NCBI GenBank assembly: GCA_021779695.1
Contig: JAJYAE010000012.1
Span: forward strand, 1 to 30,470
Direction: 5' to 3'
Length of the DNA: 30,470 nt
Source of the DNA: Acidobacteriota bacterium
GTDB lineage: Bacteria; Acidobacteriota; Terriglobia; Terriglobales; Acidobacteriaceae
The translations under genes and the position numbers were made by a program. Numbering within the stretch: the first letter of the stretch is position 1; every line of letters begins with the position of its first letter. Shown one piece after another: positions 1-10,326 of this stretch. The notes under the pieces are model-generated. The model saw only the letters and a list, made by a program, of their open reading frames with translations. It made no database searches and was not told the origin of the DNA.

Positions 1-174
1 CGCGCAAAGATTGTCGATCCAGGGACTTCAGTGGCCGTGAGCGAACGGGTTCAGACGGTGAGCCGGCCGCCTGATGCCGCTTTGGCGCGGATTTTCAGAT
101 ACGGACGGCTTGTTCCACAGCAGGAATTGGGCCTCGAAATCATTGCTTCCTTGTTAAAATCAAGCAGGGCTTGA
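1..174 (+). CDS. possible 3' end of an unrecognised protein (partial)
   Basis: An open frame enters from the left edge and ends at TGA 172-174, giving 57 residues that finish in an amphipathic-looking stretch (LEIIASLLKSS). I do not recognise the family, and no conserved motif is visible in so short a piece. A terminator-like hairpin starts 11 bases after the stop, which supports a real gene ending here. Against it, codon use is not strongly biased and a minus-strand frame overlaps part of the region. Treat it as a tentative C-terminal fragment. Confidence 0.4.
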   Translation, partial: RAKIVDPGTSVAVSERVQTVSRPPDAALARIFRYGRLVPQQELGLEIIASLLKSSRA

Positions 175-185
175 GCCGTACGAAG

Positions 186-221
186 ACCGGGCCAAAGAGA
201 ATGGCGCCCGGTAAGCTTTTC
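186..221 (+). terminator. putative intrinsic terminator after the left-edge gene
   Basis: A 7-bp inverted repeat, ACCGGGC (186-192) and GCCCGGT (206-212), has a 13-base loop and is followed by TAAGCTTTTCC. The stem is GC-rich but the T tract is short, so termination may be modest. It sits between the frame ending at 174 and the phosphorylase start at 283. Confidence 0.4.
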
Positions 222-282
222 CCCAATGCTTTAGATCCCATTTTCGCCACGTTACAAGAGACGCGGCAGAGAGAAATGCCTG

Positions 283-2046
283 ATGGAGCCTGTTCCCAAC
301 CAACCCTTTTCTTATGAGCCATTTCCAACCTCGGGAGTGGTTGCCTATTTCTCGATGGAGATTGCCATCCAACCCGCAATGCCAACTTATTCGGGTGGCC
401 TGGGGGTGCTGGCCGGCGACACGCTGCGCTCCGCAGCAGACCTGGGCGTCCCGCTCGTAGCCTTCACGCTGGCTCACCGCAAGGGGTATTTTCAGCAGCA
501 TCTGGATGGTGCCGGCGATCAGACGGAAGAGGTGCAGCCGTGGACCCCGACCGACTTCTGCACTGAGGAAGCGGCACGCGTAACGGTGTCGGTGGAAGAC
601 CGGGTCGTGGCAGTGCGGGCGTGGCGTTACGATCTTCAGGGCCGTTCGGGTCATATTGTGCCCATTTATCTGCTGGACACGGATCTGGACGAGAACTCTG
701 GCTGGGATCGCGGATTGACCGACTATTTGTACGGTGGGGATACGAACTACCGTCTACAGCAGGAGATCGTTCTCGGGATGGGCGGCGCGCGCATGGCGAA
801 TGCGCTCGGATTGCGTGTAAACGTCTATCACATGAACGAGGGGCATGCCGCGCTGCTGACGCAGGCGCTTCTTGAGAGCCAGATGGCCGGCGGCCATCCC
901 GGTACGGTGACAGAGGCGGACATTGAACTAGTGCGCCGCAAATGCGTTTTCACCACCCACACCCCAGTGCCTGCGGGGCATGACCGTTTTTCAAGTGAGC
1001 AGTCGATCCGCATCCTTGGAGGAGAACGGACTGCCCGCATCGAGAGGCTGGGTTGCTTTGAGAATGGCTTGCTGAATATGACGCTGCTGGCGCTGCGCTT
1101 TTCGCGCTATGCCAACGGCGTAGCCATGCAGCACGGGAAAGTCTCTCGCAGCATGTTCCCCGAGTACACAGTCGACTCCATCACAAATGGCGTGCACGCG
1201 CCGACCTGGGTGAGCGAGCCCTTCCAGCGCATGCTGGATGCGCACCTGCCGGCATGGCGGCGAGACAACCTCTACCTTCGCAATGCCATTGAACTGCCAG
1301 ATGCGGACATTCTGAACGCACACGCGCGAGCGAAGGAAACCTTGTTGAGCGAGGTCGCCTCGCGCACCGGGCTGGTCTTGAATCCCAGCGTGCTGACACT
1401 GGGTTTTGCGCGCCGTGCGGCCACCTACAAGCGCGCCAACCTGCTGCTGACGCAGCCGGAGCGCCTGCTGGAAATTGCGACGCGCGCAGGGGGGCTGCAA
1501 ATCCTCTACGCGGGCAAAGCTCATCCCCAGGATTCGCCTGGAAAGTCGCTGATTCGCCATGTTATTGAGACTGCCGGTCAGCTCTCAAATGATATGCTTC
1601 GGATTGTTTACCTGGAGAATTATGCGTGGGACCTGGGCGCGCTGCTGACGTCTGGTGTGGACGTGTGGGTCAATACGCCGCGCCGGCCCTATGAGGCCTC
1701 AGGAACAAGCGGCATGAAGGCTGCGCTGAACGGCGTGCCGAGCCTTTCGATTCTGGATGGGTGGTGGATTGAAGGGTGCATCGAAGGCGTCACGGGCTGG
1801 GCGATTGAGGACGGATCCAACGACGAACAAGAGGCCAACTCTCTCTACACCAAGCTGGAGAATGCGGTGGTGCCGCAGTATCTGGATGCGAAAGAGCAGT
1901 GGGCGCGCCTGATGCGGACGACGCTGGCCTTCAACGGCTCCTATTTCAATACAAACCGAATGGTGAAGCAGTACACGCGGAACGCTTACTATCCGGCACA
2001 GATGATCGAACGCTCGCAGGTGGAAGAGCCAATCTACGCCCGATAG
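283..2046 (+). CDS. glgP: alpha-glucan phosphorylase, short form
   Basis: This is a 587-residue glycogen/maltodextrin phosphorylase-family protein (GT35). It would release glucose 1-phosphate from alpha-1,4-glucan in the cytoplasm using pyridoxal phosphate. The family signatures are clear: YSGGLGVLAGDTLRSAADLG near residues 36-55, FTTHTPVPAGHDRF, ITNGVHAPTW, FARRAATYKRANLLL, and the PLP-lysine motif EASGTSGMKAALNG with the lysine at about residue 479. It is much shorter than the roughly 800-residue E. coli MalP/GlgP and matches the shorter bacterial branch in which the protein opens almost directly at VAYFSMEI. The ATG at 283 is chosen because conserved sequence begins by residue 19; the ribosome binding site is weak (a distant GAGAG). 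No other glycogen gene is beside it, and it is transcribed alone up to a strong terminator. Confidence 0.9.
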   Translation: MEPVPNQPFSYEPFPTSGVVAYFSMEIAIQPAMPTYSGGLGVLAGDTLRSAADLGVPLVAFTLAHRKGYFQQHLDGAGDQTEEVQPWTPTDFCTEEAARVTVSVEDRVVAVRAWRYDLQGRSGHIVPIYLLDTDLDENSGWDRGLTDYLYGGDTNYRLQQEIVLGMGGARMANALGLRVNVYHMNEGHAALLTQALLESQMAGGHPGTVTEADIELVRRKCVFTTHTPVPAGHDRFSSEQSIRILGGERTARIERLGCFENGLLNMTLLALRFSRYANGVAMQHGKVSRSMFPEYTVDSITNGVHAPTWVSEPFQRMLDAHLPAWRRDNLYLRNAIELPDADILNAHARAKETLLSEVASRTGLVLNPSVLTLGFARRAATYKRANLLLTQPERLLEIATRAGGLQILYAGKAHPQDSPGKSLIRHVIETAGQLSNDMLRIVYLENYAWDLGALLTSGVDVWVNTPRRPYEASGTSGMKAALNGVPSLSILDGWWIEGCIEGVTGWAIEDGSNDEQEANSLYTKLENAVVPQYLDAKEQWARLMRTTLAFNGSYFNTNRMVKQYTRNAYYPAQMIERSQVEEPIYAR

Positions 2047-2080
2047 AGCGCTTCACGGGAATTCAATCGTTCGAGCGGAG

Positions 2081-2121
2081 AAATGGGGCAGATCGCGGAA
2101 TGCGCTCTGCCCCATTTTGCT
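2081..2121. terminator. bidirectional intrinsic terminator between converging genes
   Basis: A perfect 12-bp inverted repeat, AAATGGGGCAGA (2081-2092) and TCTGCCCCATTT (2106-2117), has a 13-base interior in which GCG/CGC can also pair. On the plus strand it runs into TTTTGCTT, and on the minus strand into ATTTCTCC. It lies between the phosphorylase stop (2046) and the minus-strand RND stop (2140), so it can end both transcripts. Confidence 0.85.
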
Positions 2122-2139
2122 TAGATGGACTGGAAGAGC

Positions 2140-5100
2140 CTAGTCGCCCGAGGCCTCTTCAAGCTCCGAGCCGAGTCGATGCAGCTTCATCACTTTCCAT
2201 TGCAGGCGGTCAAAGAAGAGGTAGACGACTGGGGTGGTAAAGAGTGTCAGCATCTGCGAGACGATGAGCCCGCCAACGATGGTGATGCCAAGCGGCTGGC
2301 GCAGCTCGGAGCCGGAGCCCATGCCAATGGCCAGCGGGAGGCCACCGAAGAGTGCCGCCATGGTGGTCATCATGATGGGGCGGAAGCGCAGCAGGCACGC
2401 CTGGTAGATAGCGTCGACGGGCGCCAGTCCCTGTTCACGCTCCGCCTGGAGCGCAAAGTCAATCATCATGATGGCGTTCTTCTTTACGATGCCGATGAGC
2501 AGCAGGATGCCGATGAGGGCGATGATGCTTAGATCGGTTCCGGTGATGAGCAGGGCCATGATGGCTCCAACGCCCGCGGGCGGCAGCGTGGAGAGAATGG
2601 TCAGCGGGTGGATCAGGCTCTCGTACAGGATGCCGAGGACAATGTAAACGGCGAAGAGTGCCGCCAGGATCAGATAGGGTTCATTCCGCAGCGAATCCTG
2701 AAAGGCCTGCGCGGTGCCCTGGAAGGATGCATGGACCGTGCTTGGCATGCCCATTTCACTTTGCGCGCGTTCCAGGGCGGTGACCGCCTGCCCGAGGGCG
2801 ACGTTGGGTGCGAGATTGAACGTGAGGGTGACGGCAGGGTACTGTCCCTGGTGATTGACGGCCAGCGGTGTGCGCTCGCTGGCAAACTGTGCAAAGGCCG
2901 AAAGCGGAACCATGGCGCCCGTTGCAGCCGCGGCGGTAGTGGCTGCCGCCGGGGCTGCGGAAGCTGGCGAGGCGGCTGTTGAAGAAGCCGATGCAGGCGC
3001 GGCATTCAGATCAGGACCGACGCCTGTAAGCGTCCCGGCCAGCGTGGGGCCCAGTCCCGATGCGCTGCCAGAGGTTGTGGTGGTAGCGACGAGTGCGCCG
3101 CCGGAGGTCGGAAAAATGGCTGACGTGACGGCTGCAGGCGCAGCGGCGAAAGCTGGGGTCGCGGCAGTGGAAGCCGCAGCGGCCACTGCCGCGGCGGGAT
3201 TTCCTGCCGTACCCGTATTCGGCAGTGCGGTGACCGCTCCGGTGGAGCCCGCCTTCACGTAGATTCCGTTCAGGGAATCGGGGCTCAACTGGTACTTCGG
3301 ATCGACTTCCATCACGACGAAGTATTGATTGAGTCCGGTGTACATGGTGGAGACTTCGCGCTGGCCAAAAGCATCGTAGAGTGTCTGATCGATGGCGGTG
3401 GCGGTGACTCCCAATCGCGAAGCCGTATCACGATTGATGACGAGATTGGCGGCAAGGCCTTGATCCTGCTGATCTGTTGAGGCATCGCGCAATTCCGGCA
3501 TGGTACGCATGCGCGCCAGCAGCCGAGGCGCCCAGTGATTCAGTTCTTCGAGATTTTCGTCCGAAAGAGTGTACTGATACTGTGCGTCAGCAACGCGCCC
3601 GCCAATCTGGATCTCCTGTTGAACCTGAAGGAAAAGTGCTGCGCCCGGGACGCTGGTCAATTTTTTGCGCAGCCGGTTCACCACCATGTCTGACGTGACG
3701 CCTTTGCGATCACCGGGCGGCTTGAGGTTGATGAACATGCGCCCCACATTGAGAGCGCCGCCGCCAGGGCCGGAGCCGCCGGCAAAGGCGACAAGCGTGT
3801 CGACCGCGGGGTCGTCCAGAACCATCTGGGCGAGTTCGCGCTGCTTGTCGCGCATGGCATCGAAGCTGATGTCCTGCGCCGCGCGGGTGGTGCCGCCAAT
3901 GCGGCCCGTGTCCTGCTGCGGGAAGAAGCCTTTGGGGACGATGACGAACAGGTATCCATTGAGCAGCACGGTGGCAAAGACAACGCCCAGCATGAGCCAC
4001 TGGTGGCGGAGCACCCAGCGCAGCCCGGTCTCGTACTCATGGTGCAGCCAAAGGAAGGCGCGTTCACTGGCGCGGTAAATCTTTCCGTGCCGGGATTCAT
4101 CGCGCGCTTTTAAGAACTTGGCGCAGAGCATGGGGGTGGTTGTGAGCGACACCAGCAGGGAAACCGCGATGGCCACCGAAAGCGTAACGGCAAACTCGCG
4201 GAAGAGCTTGCCCACGATCCCGCCCATGAGCAGAATCGGAATGAAGACGGCGATCAGGGACGTGCTCATGGAGACGACCGTGAATCCGATCTCGCGTGAG
4301 CCCTTCATCGCCGCTTCAAATGGCTGCATCCCTTCTTCGATGTAGCGGGTGATGTTCTCAATCACGACAATCGCGTCGTCCACCACGAAGCCGGTGGAAA
4401 TGGTGAGGGCCATCAGCGAGAGGTTGTCCACTGTGTAGCCCAGCAGGTACATGACGCCGAATGTGCCAACCAGCGAGAGGGGAACCGCGACGGAGGGGAT
4501 GATGGTGGCCCATATCTCGCGCAGGAAGAGGAATACAACCAGCACAACCAGAATGACGCTGATGAAGAGAGAGATTTCGACATCGCGAACGCTTTGCCGA
4601 ATGCTGATGGTGCGGTCTGCGACGACATCGAGCTTGATGGTGGGTGGAATCTCGGCCTGTAACTGCGGGAGGGCGCGCAAGACGCCATCGACCGTCGAGA
4701 TGACGTTTGCGCCCGGCATCTTGAAGACGATAATCATGACCGCAGTCTTGAGCTTGGTGGTGGGCCCTTTGAGCGGATTGATTCCGACCACGCCGGCGGT
4801 GTGGATGTCTGCAATGCTGTTGCTGACGGTGCCAACATCTCCGACGCGCACCGGCGCCCCGGTTTGACTGTTATAGCCGACGATGATGGGCGCGTAGTCG
4901 CTCGCCTTGAAGATCTGATCGTTGTCGTCGATGGCCCAGCGGTGGCCCGCATCCTGAAAGGCGCCCTTGGGCCGGTTGGCGTTTGCATTGGCAAGGGCGG
5001 TTCGTACCGCTTCCAATCCGATTCCGGTGTTGGCCAGCAGCATGGGATTCAGTTCCACGCGCACCGCGGGCTGTGAAGTGCCACCGACAAAGACCTGGCC

Positions 5101-5616
5101 CACACCCTCAATCTGCGCAATCTTCTGTGCCAGGATTGAGTCGGCCATGTCGTAGATTTCCGGCTTGGGAACAATGTCGGAAGTCAGGGTGAGAATCAGG
5201 ATTGGCGCATCCGCGGGATTGGCCTTGCGATAACCGGGGTTCTGCGGCAGATAGGAGGGAAGCTGGCTGCGCGCCGCATTGATGGAGGCTTGCACATCGC
5301 GCGCGGCCGCATCGATGTTGCGGTTCAGGTCAAATTGCAGAATGACCGAAGCGGTGCCAAGGCCGCTGGTTGAGGTCATCTGGTTGACGCCCGCGATGCG
5401 GCCAAACTGACGCTCCAGCGGCGTGGCGACCGCGGAGGCCATGGTTTCAGGACTGGCGCCGGGAAGACCCGCGCTGACGCCGATGACCGGGAAATCGACA
5501 TCCGGCAAGGATGCGACGGGCAGAATTGAGTAAGCCACGGAGCCGGCAAGAAGAAGCGCGAGACTCAGCAGCGTGGTCGCAACCGGGCGGCGGATGAAAG
5601 GAGCGGACAGATGCAT
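2140..5616 (-). CDS. mdtC: RND multidrug efflux permease, MdtC position, with Ala-rich insertion
   Basis: This is a 1158-residue inner-membrane RND (HAE1/AcrB superfamily) proton-driven exporter. It begins with the usual cytoplasmic start and TM1 (FIRRPVATTLLSLALLLAGSVAY). The proton-relay pair is D413-D414 in [13 protein letters not shown] (TM4), and the TM10 lysine is present in [16 protein letters not shown]. Close relatives are MdtB/MdtC/MuxB/MuxC. It is over 100 residues longer than usual because of an Ala/Thr/Ser/Pro-rich insertion at about residues 791-901 (see findings). The ATG at 5616 has TGAGGAAC about 9-13 bases upstream and lies 13 bp after the preceding permease stop, so it is the third gene of an mdtA-mdtB-mdtC-type operon and probably forms a heteromeric pump with its neighbour. 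The symbol is assigned by position and family, not proven orthology. Confidence 0.9.
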   Translation of the reverse strand: MHLSAPFIRRPVATTLLSLALLLAGSVAYSILPVASLPDVDFPVIGVSAGLPGASPETMASAVATPLERQFGRIAGVNQMTSTSGLGTASVILQFDLNRNIDAAARDVQASINAARSQLPSYLPQNPGYRKANPADAPILILTLTSDIVPKPEIYDMADSILAQKIAQIEGVGQVFVGGTSQPAVRVELNPMLLANTGIGLEAVRTALANANANRPKGAFQDAGHRWAIDDNDQIFKASDYAPIIVGYNSQTGAPVRVGDVGTVSNSIADIHTAGVVGINPLKGPTTKLKTAVMIIVFKMPGANVISTVDGVLRALPQLQAEIPPTIKLDVVADRTISIRQSVRDVEISLFISVILVVLVVFLFLREIWATIIPSVAVPLSLVGTFGVMYLLGYTVDNLSLMALTISTGFVVDDAIVVIENITRYIEEGMQPFEAAMKGSREIGFTVVSMSTSLIAVFIPILLMGGIVGKLFREFAVTLSVAIAVSLLVSLTTTPMLCAKFLKARDESRHGKIYRASERAFLWLHHEYETGLRWVLRHQWLMLGVVFATVLLNGYLFVIVPKGFFPQQDTGRIGGTTRAAQDISFDAMRDKQRELAQMVLDDPAVDTLVAFAGGSGPGGGALNVGRMFINLKPPGDRKGVTSDMVVNRLRKKLTSVPGAALFLQVQQEIQIGGRVADAQYQYTLSDENLEELNHWAPRLLARMRTMPELRDASTDQQDQGLAANLVINRDTASRLGVTATAIDQTLYDAFGQREVSTMYTGLNQYFVVMEVDPKYQLSPDSLNGIYVKAGSTGAVTALPNTGTAGNPAAAVAAAASTAATPAFAAAPAAVTSAIFPTSGGALVATTTTSGSASGLGPTLAGTLTGVGPDLNAAPASASSTAASPASAAPAAATTAAAATGAMVPLSAFAQFASERTPLAVNHQGQYPAVTLTFNLAPNVALGQAVTALERAQSEMGMPSTVHASFQGTAQAFQDSLRNEPYLILAALFAVYIVLGILYESLIHPLTILSTLPPAGVGAIMALLITGTDLSIIALIGILLLIGIVKKNAIMMIDFALQAEREQGLAPVDAIYQACLLRFRPIMMTTMAALFGGLPLAIGMGSGSELRQPLGITIVGGLIVSQMLTLFTTPVVYLFFDRLQWKVMKLHRLGSELEEASGD

Positions 5617-5629
5617 GGTGCGCAGTTCC

Positions 5630-8600
5630 TCAGTCGCCGGCGACCGGTTCTTCGTGCAGGCTGGTTTGCTGGATATTCAGATGCAGCCGGCGCGACAGTT
5701 TGTCGAAGTAGAGATAGACCACGGGCGTGGTGTAAAGGGTGAGCAACTGCGAGAAGATGAGGCCGCCGACGATGGAAATGCCCAGGGGCCGTCGCAATTC
5801 CGCGCCAACGCCACCGCCGAGGGCCAGCGGCAAGCCGCCAAGCAGTGCCGCCATCGTGGTCATCAGAATAGGCCGGAAGCGCAGCAGGCAAGCCTGAAAG
5901 ATCGCCTCTTCCGCCGGTTTGCCTTGAGTCCTCTCCGCATCGAGTGCGAAATCAATCATCATGATGGCGTTCTTCTGGACGATGCCGATGAGCAGAATAA
6001 TGCCGATCAGTGCAATGATGCTGAACTCCGAGTGCGTAATCAGGAGTGCCAGCAATGCGCCGACACCCGCAGAGGGAAGAGTCGAGATAATGGTGATGGG
6101 GTGAATATAGCTCTCGTAGAGAACTCCAAGCACGATGTAGACCGTGACCAGCGCGGCGAGAATCAGCAGGGGCTCATTGGCGAGCGAAGACTGAAAGGCC
6201 GCTGCGGTTCCCTGGAAGCTGGCGTTGATGGCAGTCGGCAACTGAATGCGCTGCTCCACCTGGTTGACGGCTTTCACGGCGTCGCCCAATGCTTTGCCAG
6301 GGGCAAGGTTGAAGCTGACGATGGTGGACGGGAACTGTCCCTGATGGCCGATTGAGAGCTGCGCCTGGGTTTGCGCCCAGTGCGCCAACATGCTCAACGG
6401 GACCTGCGTTCCGTTGGCAGACTTGACGTACAGATTGCTCAGGGTGGAAGGGGCCGTCTGGAAACCGGGTGCTACTTCCATCACCACGTGATACTGGTTC
6501 AACTGCGTGAAGATGGTGGAAATCTGGCGCTGGCCGAAGGCGTCGTAGAGCGTGTTGTCGATGTCGGCCATGGCAATGCCGAGCCGTGCCGCAGTGTCGC
6601 GATCAATCACCAGTTCGGCGCCCAGGCCCTGGTCTTGCAGATCGCTTGCTACATCTGTAACGGAAGGTTCCTTGCGCAGCTCTTCCACCATCTTGCGAGT
6701 GTAGGTGGCAAGCTCGGCCTGGTTCGGATCTTCCAGGGAATACTGGAACTGGGTGCGGCTCACGCGGTCTGCGACGGTGAGGTCCTGCAGCGGCTGCAGA
6801 AAAAGCTGGATTCCCTGAACATTGTCCAGCTTGCCCTGCAGTCGGCGGATGACGCCCGTGGCCGAGATATCACGATTCTCCAGCGGCTTGAGATTGATCT
6901 GGATTCGCCCGGAGTTGAGAGTCGTATTGGTCCCATCCACGCCGATGAAGGAAGAGACGCTCTCGACGGCCGGATCCTGCAGAATAACATCGACCAACTG
7001 CTGCTGGCGGTGGGCCATGCTGGCGAAGCTTATGGTCTGCGGAGCTTCGCTGATGCCCAGAATTACGCCAGTATCCTGCACTGGAAAGAAACCTTTGGGA
7101 ATGATGATGAACAACAAAACAGTCGCGACAAAAGTTGAGATCGTGACCAGAAGAGTGAGCAATCGAAAGCGCAGGACCGTTTGCAGCGTGCGTCCGTAGG
7201 CGGCGATGATGGAGTTGAAAACCCGCTCGGACCACTGGTAGAAGCGGCTTTCCTGCGCGTTGGCCTTGTCCTGCAGAATGCGCGAACACATCATCGGCGT
7301 CAGCGTGAGCGAAACCACTGCAGACACCAGGATGGTGACGGCAAGTGTGATGGCAAACTCGCGAAAGAGCCGGCCGACCACATCGCTCATAAAGAGCAGG
7401 GGAATCAGCACGGCGATCAGTGAGACTGTTAGCGACATGATCGTGAAACCGATCTGTTCGCTGCCCATCAGGGCGGCCCGCATCGGGCTCATGCCTTCTT
7501 CGATATATCGGGAGATGTTCTCAATCATCACGATTGCGTCGTCTACGACGAAGCCGGTGGAGATCGTGAGCGCCATGAGTGTCAGGTTATTGAGCGAGTA
7601 GCCCAGCAGATACATCACGCCAAAGGTTCCGACGATGGACAGCGGCACAGCCACAGATGGAATGATGGTCGCCGCCAGGTTTCGGAGAAAGAGGAAAATG
7701 ACCATCACGACCAGCGCGATGGTGAGCATTAGCTCAAACTCAACGTCTTTGACGGACGCCCGAATCGTTACGGTTCGATCGGTGAGTACCTTCACTTGCA
7801 CGCTGGCTGGCAGGCTGGTTTGCAGTTGAGGCAGCAACTTCTTGATGCGATCGACAACGGCAATAATGTTGGCGCCCGGCTGGCGCTGAATATTGACGAT
7901 GACGGCAGGTTGACGATCCATCCAGGCAGCCTGCTGCGAGTTTTCTGCGGCGTCCACGATGGTGGCTACATCCGAGGCGCGGACGGCGGCTCCGTTGCGG
8001 TAAGCGACAATCACGGGCCTGTAATCGGCGCTGGAAAGCAGCTGGTCATTGGCGCCGATGGTGTAAGACTGGCGTGCGCCGTTGAGGGTGCCCTTGGCCT
8101 GGTCAACGTTGCTGGCGGCCAGGGCTGTCCGGAGATCTTCCAGGCTCAGGTTGTAGGCGGCAAGCTGGGCTGGATTGGCCTGGATGCGCACGGAGGGCTT
8201 TTGCCCGCCGGCAATCGAGACGAGGCCTACGCCCAGCACCTGCGAGATCTTTTGGGCGAGGTTGGTATCTGCCGCATCTTCGATCTTGTCGAGAGGCAAG
8301 CTATTCGAGGTGAGGGCCAGCGTCATGATGGGCGCGTCGGCGGGGTTCACCTTACTGTAGATCGGTGGGTTCGGCAGGTCAGTGGGCAAGAAGGAGTTGG
8401 CCGCATTGATGGCAGCCTGCACTTCCTGCTCTGCGACATCGATGTTTTCTTCCAGATTGAATTCGAGAGTGATGACAGAGCCGCCGCCTGAGCTCACTGA
8501 AGTCATCTGCTTGAGGCCCGGCATCTGGCCGAACTGGCGCTCCAGTGGAGCGGTGACGGCAGAGGCCATCACGTCTGGGCCTGCACCGGGATAGAAGGTC

Positions 8601-8743
8601 AGTACCTGAATGATGGGGTAATCCACCTCAGGCAGGGCGGAGACGGGCAACTGCTGAAAGCCAACCGCCCCGGCAAGCAGAATCGCCACCATGAGAAGCG
8701 AGGTGGCGACAGGACGCAGAATGAATGGGCGAGAAGGGCTCAC
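5630..8743 (-). CDS. mdtB: RND multidrug efflux permease, MdtB position
   Basis: This is a 1037-residue RND permease of normal family length, homologous throughout to the downstream permease but without its low-complexity insertion. D401-D402 in [13 protein letters not shown] supply the TM4 acidic pair, and the TM10 lysine is present in [16 protein letters not shown]. The periplasmic hairpin that is expanded in the neighbour is here a simple [14 protein letters not shown]. The start is GTG at 8743, which overlaps the adaptor stop in a GTGA arrangement and implies translational coupling. In E. coli MdtBC two different permeases form one mixed trimer; two adjacent permeases served by one adaptor gene suggest the same here. 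The substrates cannot be read from sequence. Confidence 0.92.
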   Translation of the reverse strand: MSPSRPFILRPVATSLLMVAILLAGAVGFQQLPVSALPEVDYPIIQVLTFYPGAGPDVMASAVTAPLERQFGQMPGLKQMTSVSSGGGSVITLEFNLEENIDVAEQEVQAAINAANSFLPTDLPNPPIYSKVNPADAPIMTLALTSNSLPLDKIEDAADTNLAQKISQVLGVGLVSIAGGQKPSVRIQANPAQLAAYNLSLEDLRTALAASNVDQAKGTLNGARQSYTIGANDQLLSSADYRPVIVAYRNGAAVRASDVATIVDAAENSQQAAWMDRQPAVIVNIQRQPGANIIAVVDRIKKLLPQLQTSLPASVQVKVLTDRTVTIRASVKDVEFELMLTIALVVMVIFLFLRNLAATIIPSVAVPLSIVGTFGVMYLLGYSLNNLTLMALTISTGFVVDDAIVMIENISRYIEEGMSPMRAALMGSEQIGFTIMSLTVSLIAVLIPLLFMSDVVGRLFREFAITLAVTILVSAVVSLTLTPMMCSRILQDKANAQESRFYQWSERVFNSIIAAYGRTLQTVLRFRLLTLLVTISTFVATVLLFIIIPKGFFPVQDTGVILGISEAPQTISFASMAHRQQQLVDVILQDPAVESVSSFIGVDGTNTTLNSGRIQINLKPLENRDISATGVIRRLQGKLDNVQGIQLFLQPLQDLTVADRVSRTQFQYSLEDPNQAELATYTRKMVEELRKEPSVTDVASDLQDQGLGAELVIDRDTAARLGIAMADIDNTLYDAFGQRQISTIFTQLNQYHVVMEVAPGFQTAPSTLSNLYVKSANGTQVPLSMLAHWAQTQAQLSIGHQGQFPSTIVSFNLAPGKALGDAVKAVNQVEQRIQLPTAINASFQGTAAAFQSSLANEPLLILAALVTVYIVLGVLYESYIHPITIISTLPSAGVGALLALLITHSEFSIIALIGIILLIGIVQKNAIMMIDFALDAERTQGKPAEEAIFQACLLRFRPILMTTMAALLGGLPLALGGGVGAELRRPLGISIVGGLIFSQLLTLYTTPVVYLYFDKLSRRLHLNIQQTSLHEEPVAGD

Positions 8744-10062
8744 TCTTTTGTCCTCGATGCGTTCGGTGCGCCGTTAGCAGGCATGGCAGTTGGGTTCTCG
8801 CTCGCTGAATTCTGCTGCGCAGGGTTGGCTGTGCGATCCGAGTGCGATGTGCTCACCGTGACAACCTGCCCAGGGCGGAGCCGCTCCGCGCCATCCACCA
8901 CGACGTTGGTCCCTTGTTCCGGACCGCTTTCCAGAATGGTCAGCTGTCCTTCCGTCAGGCCCACTTTAACTGGTTGAATTCGAGCGGTAGACTTGCCCGA
9001 GGCGTCCGTATCGATGACCCACACAAAGGTGCCCTGCACGCCCGACTGAATCGCGGCCGTCGGCACGACGATTGCGTTGGGTCGATCTTCCAGGACCAGA
9101 TGAATATTCACGAACTGGTTGGGGAAGAGCGATTCGTCCGGGTTATCAAAAACAGCCTTGAGGCGATCCGTGCCGGTTGTCGTGTCAATCTGATTGTCGG
9201 CCGCCAGAAGCCGCCCGGAGGCAATCTTGTGCGTGTCGCTTCGGTCGTAAGCGTCCACCGGCATTTGAGGATTCGCCCGCAGCTTTTGCAGAACCTGAGG
9301 CAACTGGTTCTCCGGCAGGGTAAAGTACACGGCGATCGGCCGAAGCTGATTGATAATGACCAGGTTGGTCGTATTGGCCGCGATGATATTTCCGGGATCG
9401 ACGAGGCGCAATCCGATTTTGCCGTTAATGGGCGACTGGATATAGCACCAGTTGAGCTGGAGTTGGGCATTGTCCACCGCGGCCTTGTCCGCAGCGATGG
9501 CGCCCTCATACTGCCCCATCGCAGCTTCGTCGGCATCCAGCGTTTCCTTGGAGACCACTCCGGCCTGATAGAGCGCCGTATAGCGCTTGTACTCCGATTG
9601 CGCATTCTTGAGCAGGGCCTGGTCATGGGCCAGGTTCCCCTTGGCCTGATCGAGGGCGGCCTTGTAGGGGCTGGGGTCAATCTCCATGATGGTCTGCCCC
9701 TGCTGGACTTCCTGCCCTTCCGTAAACTTGACGGGAAGCAGTTCCCCACCAACGCGCGCCTTCACCGTGACGCTCATATAAGGAGTCACGGTGCCCAGGC
9801 CTGAAAGATAGACAGGCATCGGCTTCTGTTCGACGGGAATCACCTGAACGGGTGCGGGCCGGTTCATCAGGGCTGCAATCTGGCTGGCGCTTTTGGCCGC
9901 AGCCTGTAACTGGTTCTGATGGATGCGCCACACGATGACTCCAAGTACCGCCAGCAACAGTACATAGACCACGATGCGAGCGCCGGACTTCTTGTGGCCG
10001 TGCTCTGGTCCGGCGGAATTGGATGCGGGCAAACGAGACTCTGTAGTATCGAGCATGGGCAT
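8740..10062 (-). CDS. mdtA: RND periplasmic adaptor (membrane fusion protein), MdtA-like
   Basis: This HlyD-family adaptor of about 440 residues links the inner-membrane RND pair to an outer-membrane channel. It has a short cytoplasmic tail, one membrane anchor ([15 protein letters not shown], about residues 31-45), then a split biotinyl-lipoyl-like domain ([20 protein letters not shown]), an alpha-helical hairpin, the returning lipoyl half ([20 protein letters not shown]) and beta-barrel and membrane-proximal domains. The C-terminus is a low-complexity tail rich in N, A, S and T. The frame is open further upstream to a TTG at 10161, but those 33 residues look non-coding; ATG 10062 (MPMLDTTES) has a GACGGA about 9-14 bases upstream. 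It is the first gene of the three-gene operon. No outer-membrane channel gene follows, so it must borrow one. Confidence 0.88.
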   Translation of the reverse strand: MPMLDTTESRLPASNSAGPEHGHKKSGARIVVYVLLLAVLGVIVWRIHQNQLQAAAKSASQIAALMNRPAPVQVIPVEQKPMPVYLSGLGTVTPYMSVTVKARVGGELLPVKFTEGQEVQQGQTIMEIDPSPYKAALDQAKGNLAHDQALLKNAQSEYKRYTALYQAGVVSKETLDADEAAMGQYEGAIAADKAAVDNAQLQLNWCYIQSPINGKIGLRLVDPGNIIAANTTNLVIINQLRPIAVYFTLPENQLPQVLQKLRANPQMPVDAYDRSDTHKIASGRLLAADNQIDTTTGTDRLKAVFDNPDESLFPNQFVNIHLVLEDRPNAIVVPTAAIQSGVQGTFVWVIDTDASGKSTARIQPVKVGLTEGQLTILESGPEQGTNVVVDGAERLRPGQVVTVSTSHSDRTANPAQQNSASENPTAMPANGAPNASRTKE

Positions 10063-10254
10063 GGTGTGGATTCCGTCTTGTTTTGGTGGTGAGCCAGCGG
10101 CGACCTTGAGACCCGCATTTCGGAAGGCTCTGACAGCGCGCCGTACTAGTGGGACGTTCAAACGCTGCTAAAAGTTTAACCCCTCAGCAGGTAGACCGGC
10201 CGGGACTCCCTTGCGCCATCAGATATTTCACTGAAGAGAGATCAAAACCCCCTT

Positions 10255-10260
10255 TATAAT
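10255..10260 (+). promoter_or_regulatory. candidate -10 box for the HAD-UbiA gene
   Basis: An exact TATAAT lies 66 bases before the ATG at 10327, in the divergent intergenic space between the efflux operon and the prenyltransferase gene. No convincing -35 sits 16-18 bases upstream (the best is TGAAGA), so this is only a candidate. Confidence 0.35.
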
Positions 10261-10326
10261 CCGTGGGAACGCCGTTTTCCGATTGCTGAGAGGCATCTTG
10301 CTGTTAGACGGTGCCAAGCTGGGCGG

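Noticed and set aside
10063..10161. N-terminal extension of the MdtA-like adaptor from a TTG start
   Set aside because: The added 33 residues precede a normal membrane-anchor start and show no signal-like or conserved character. ATG 10062 is the better start.
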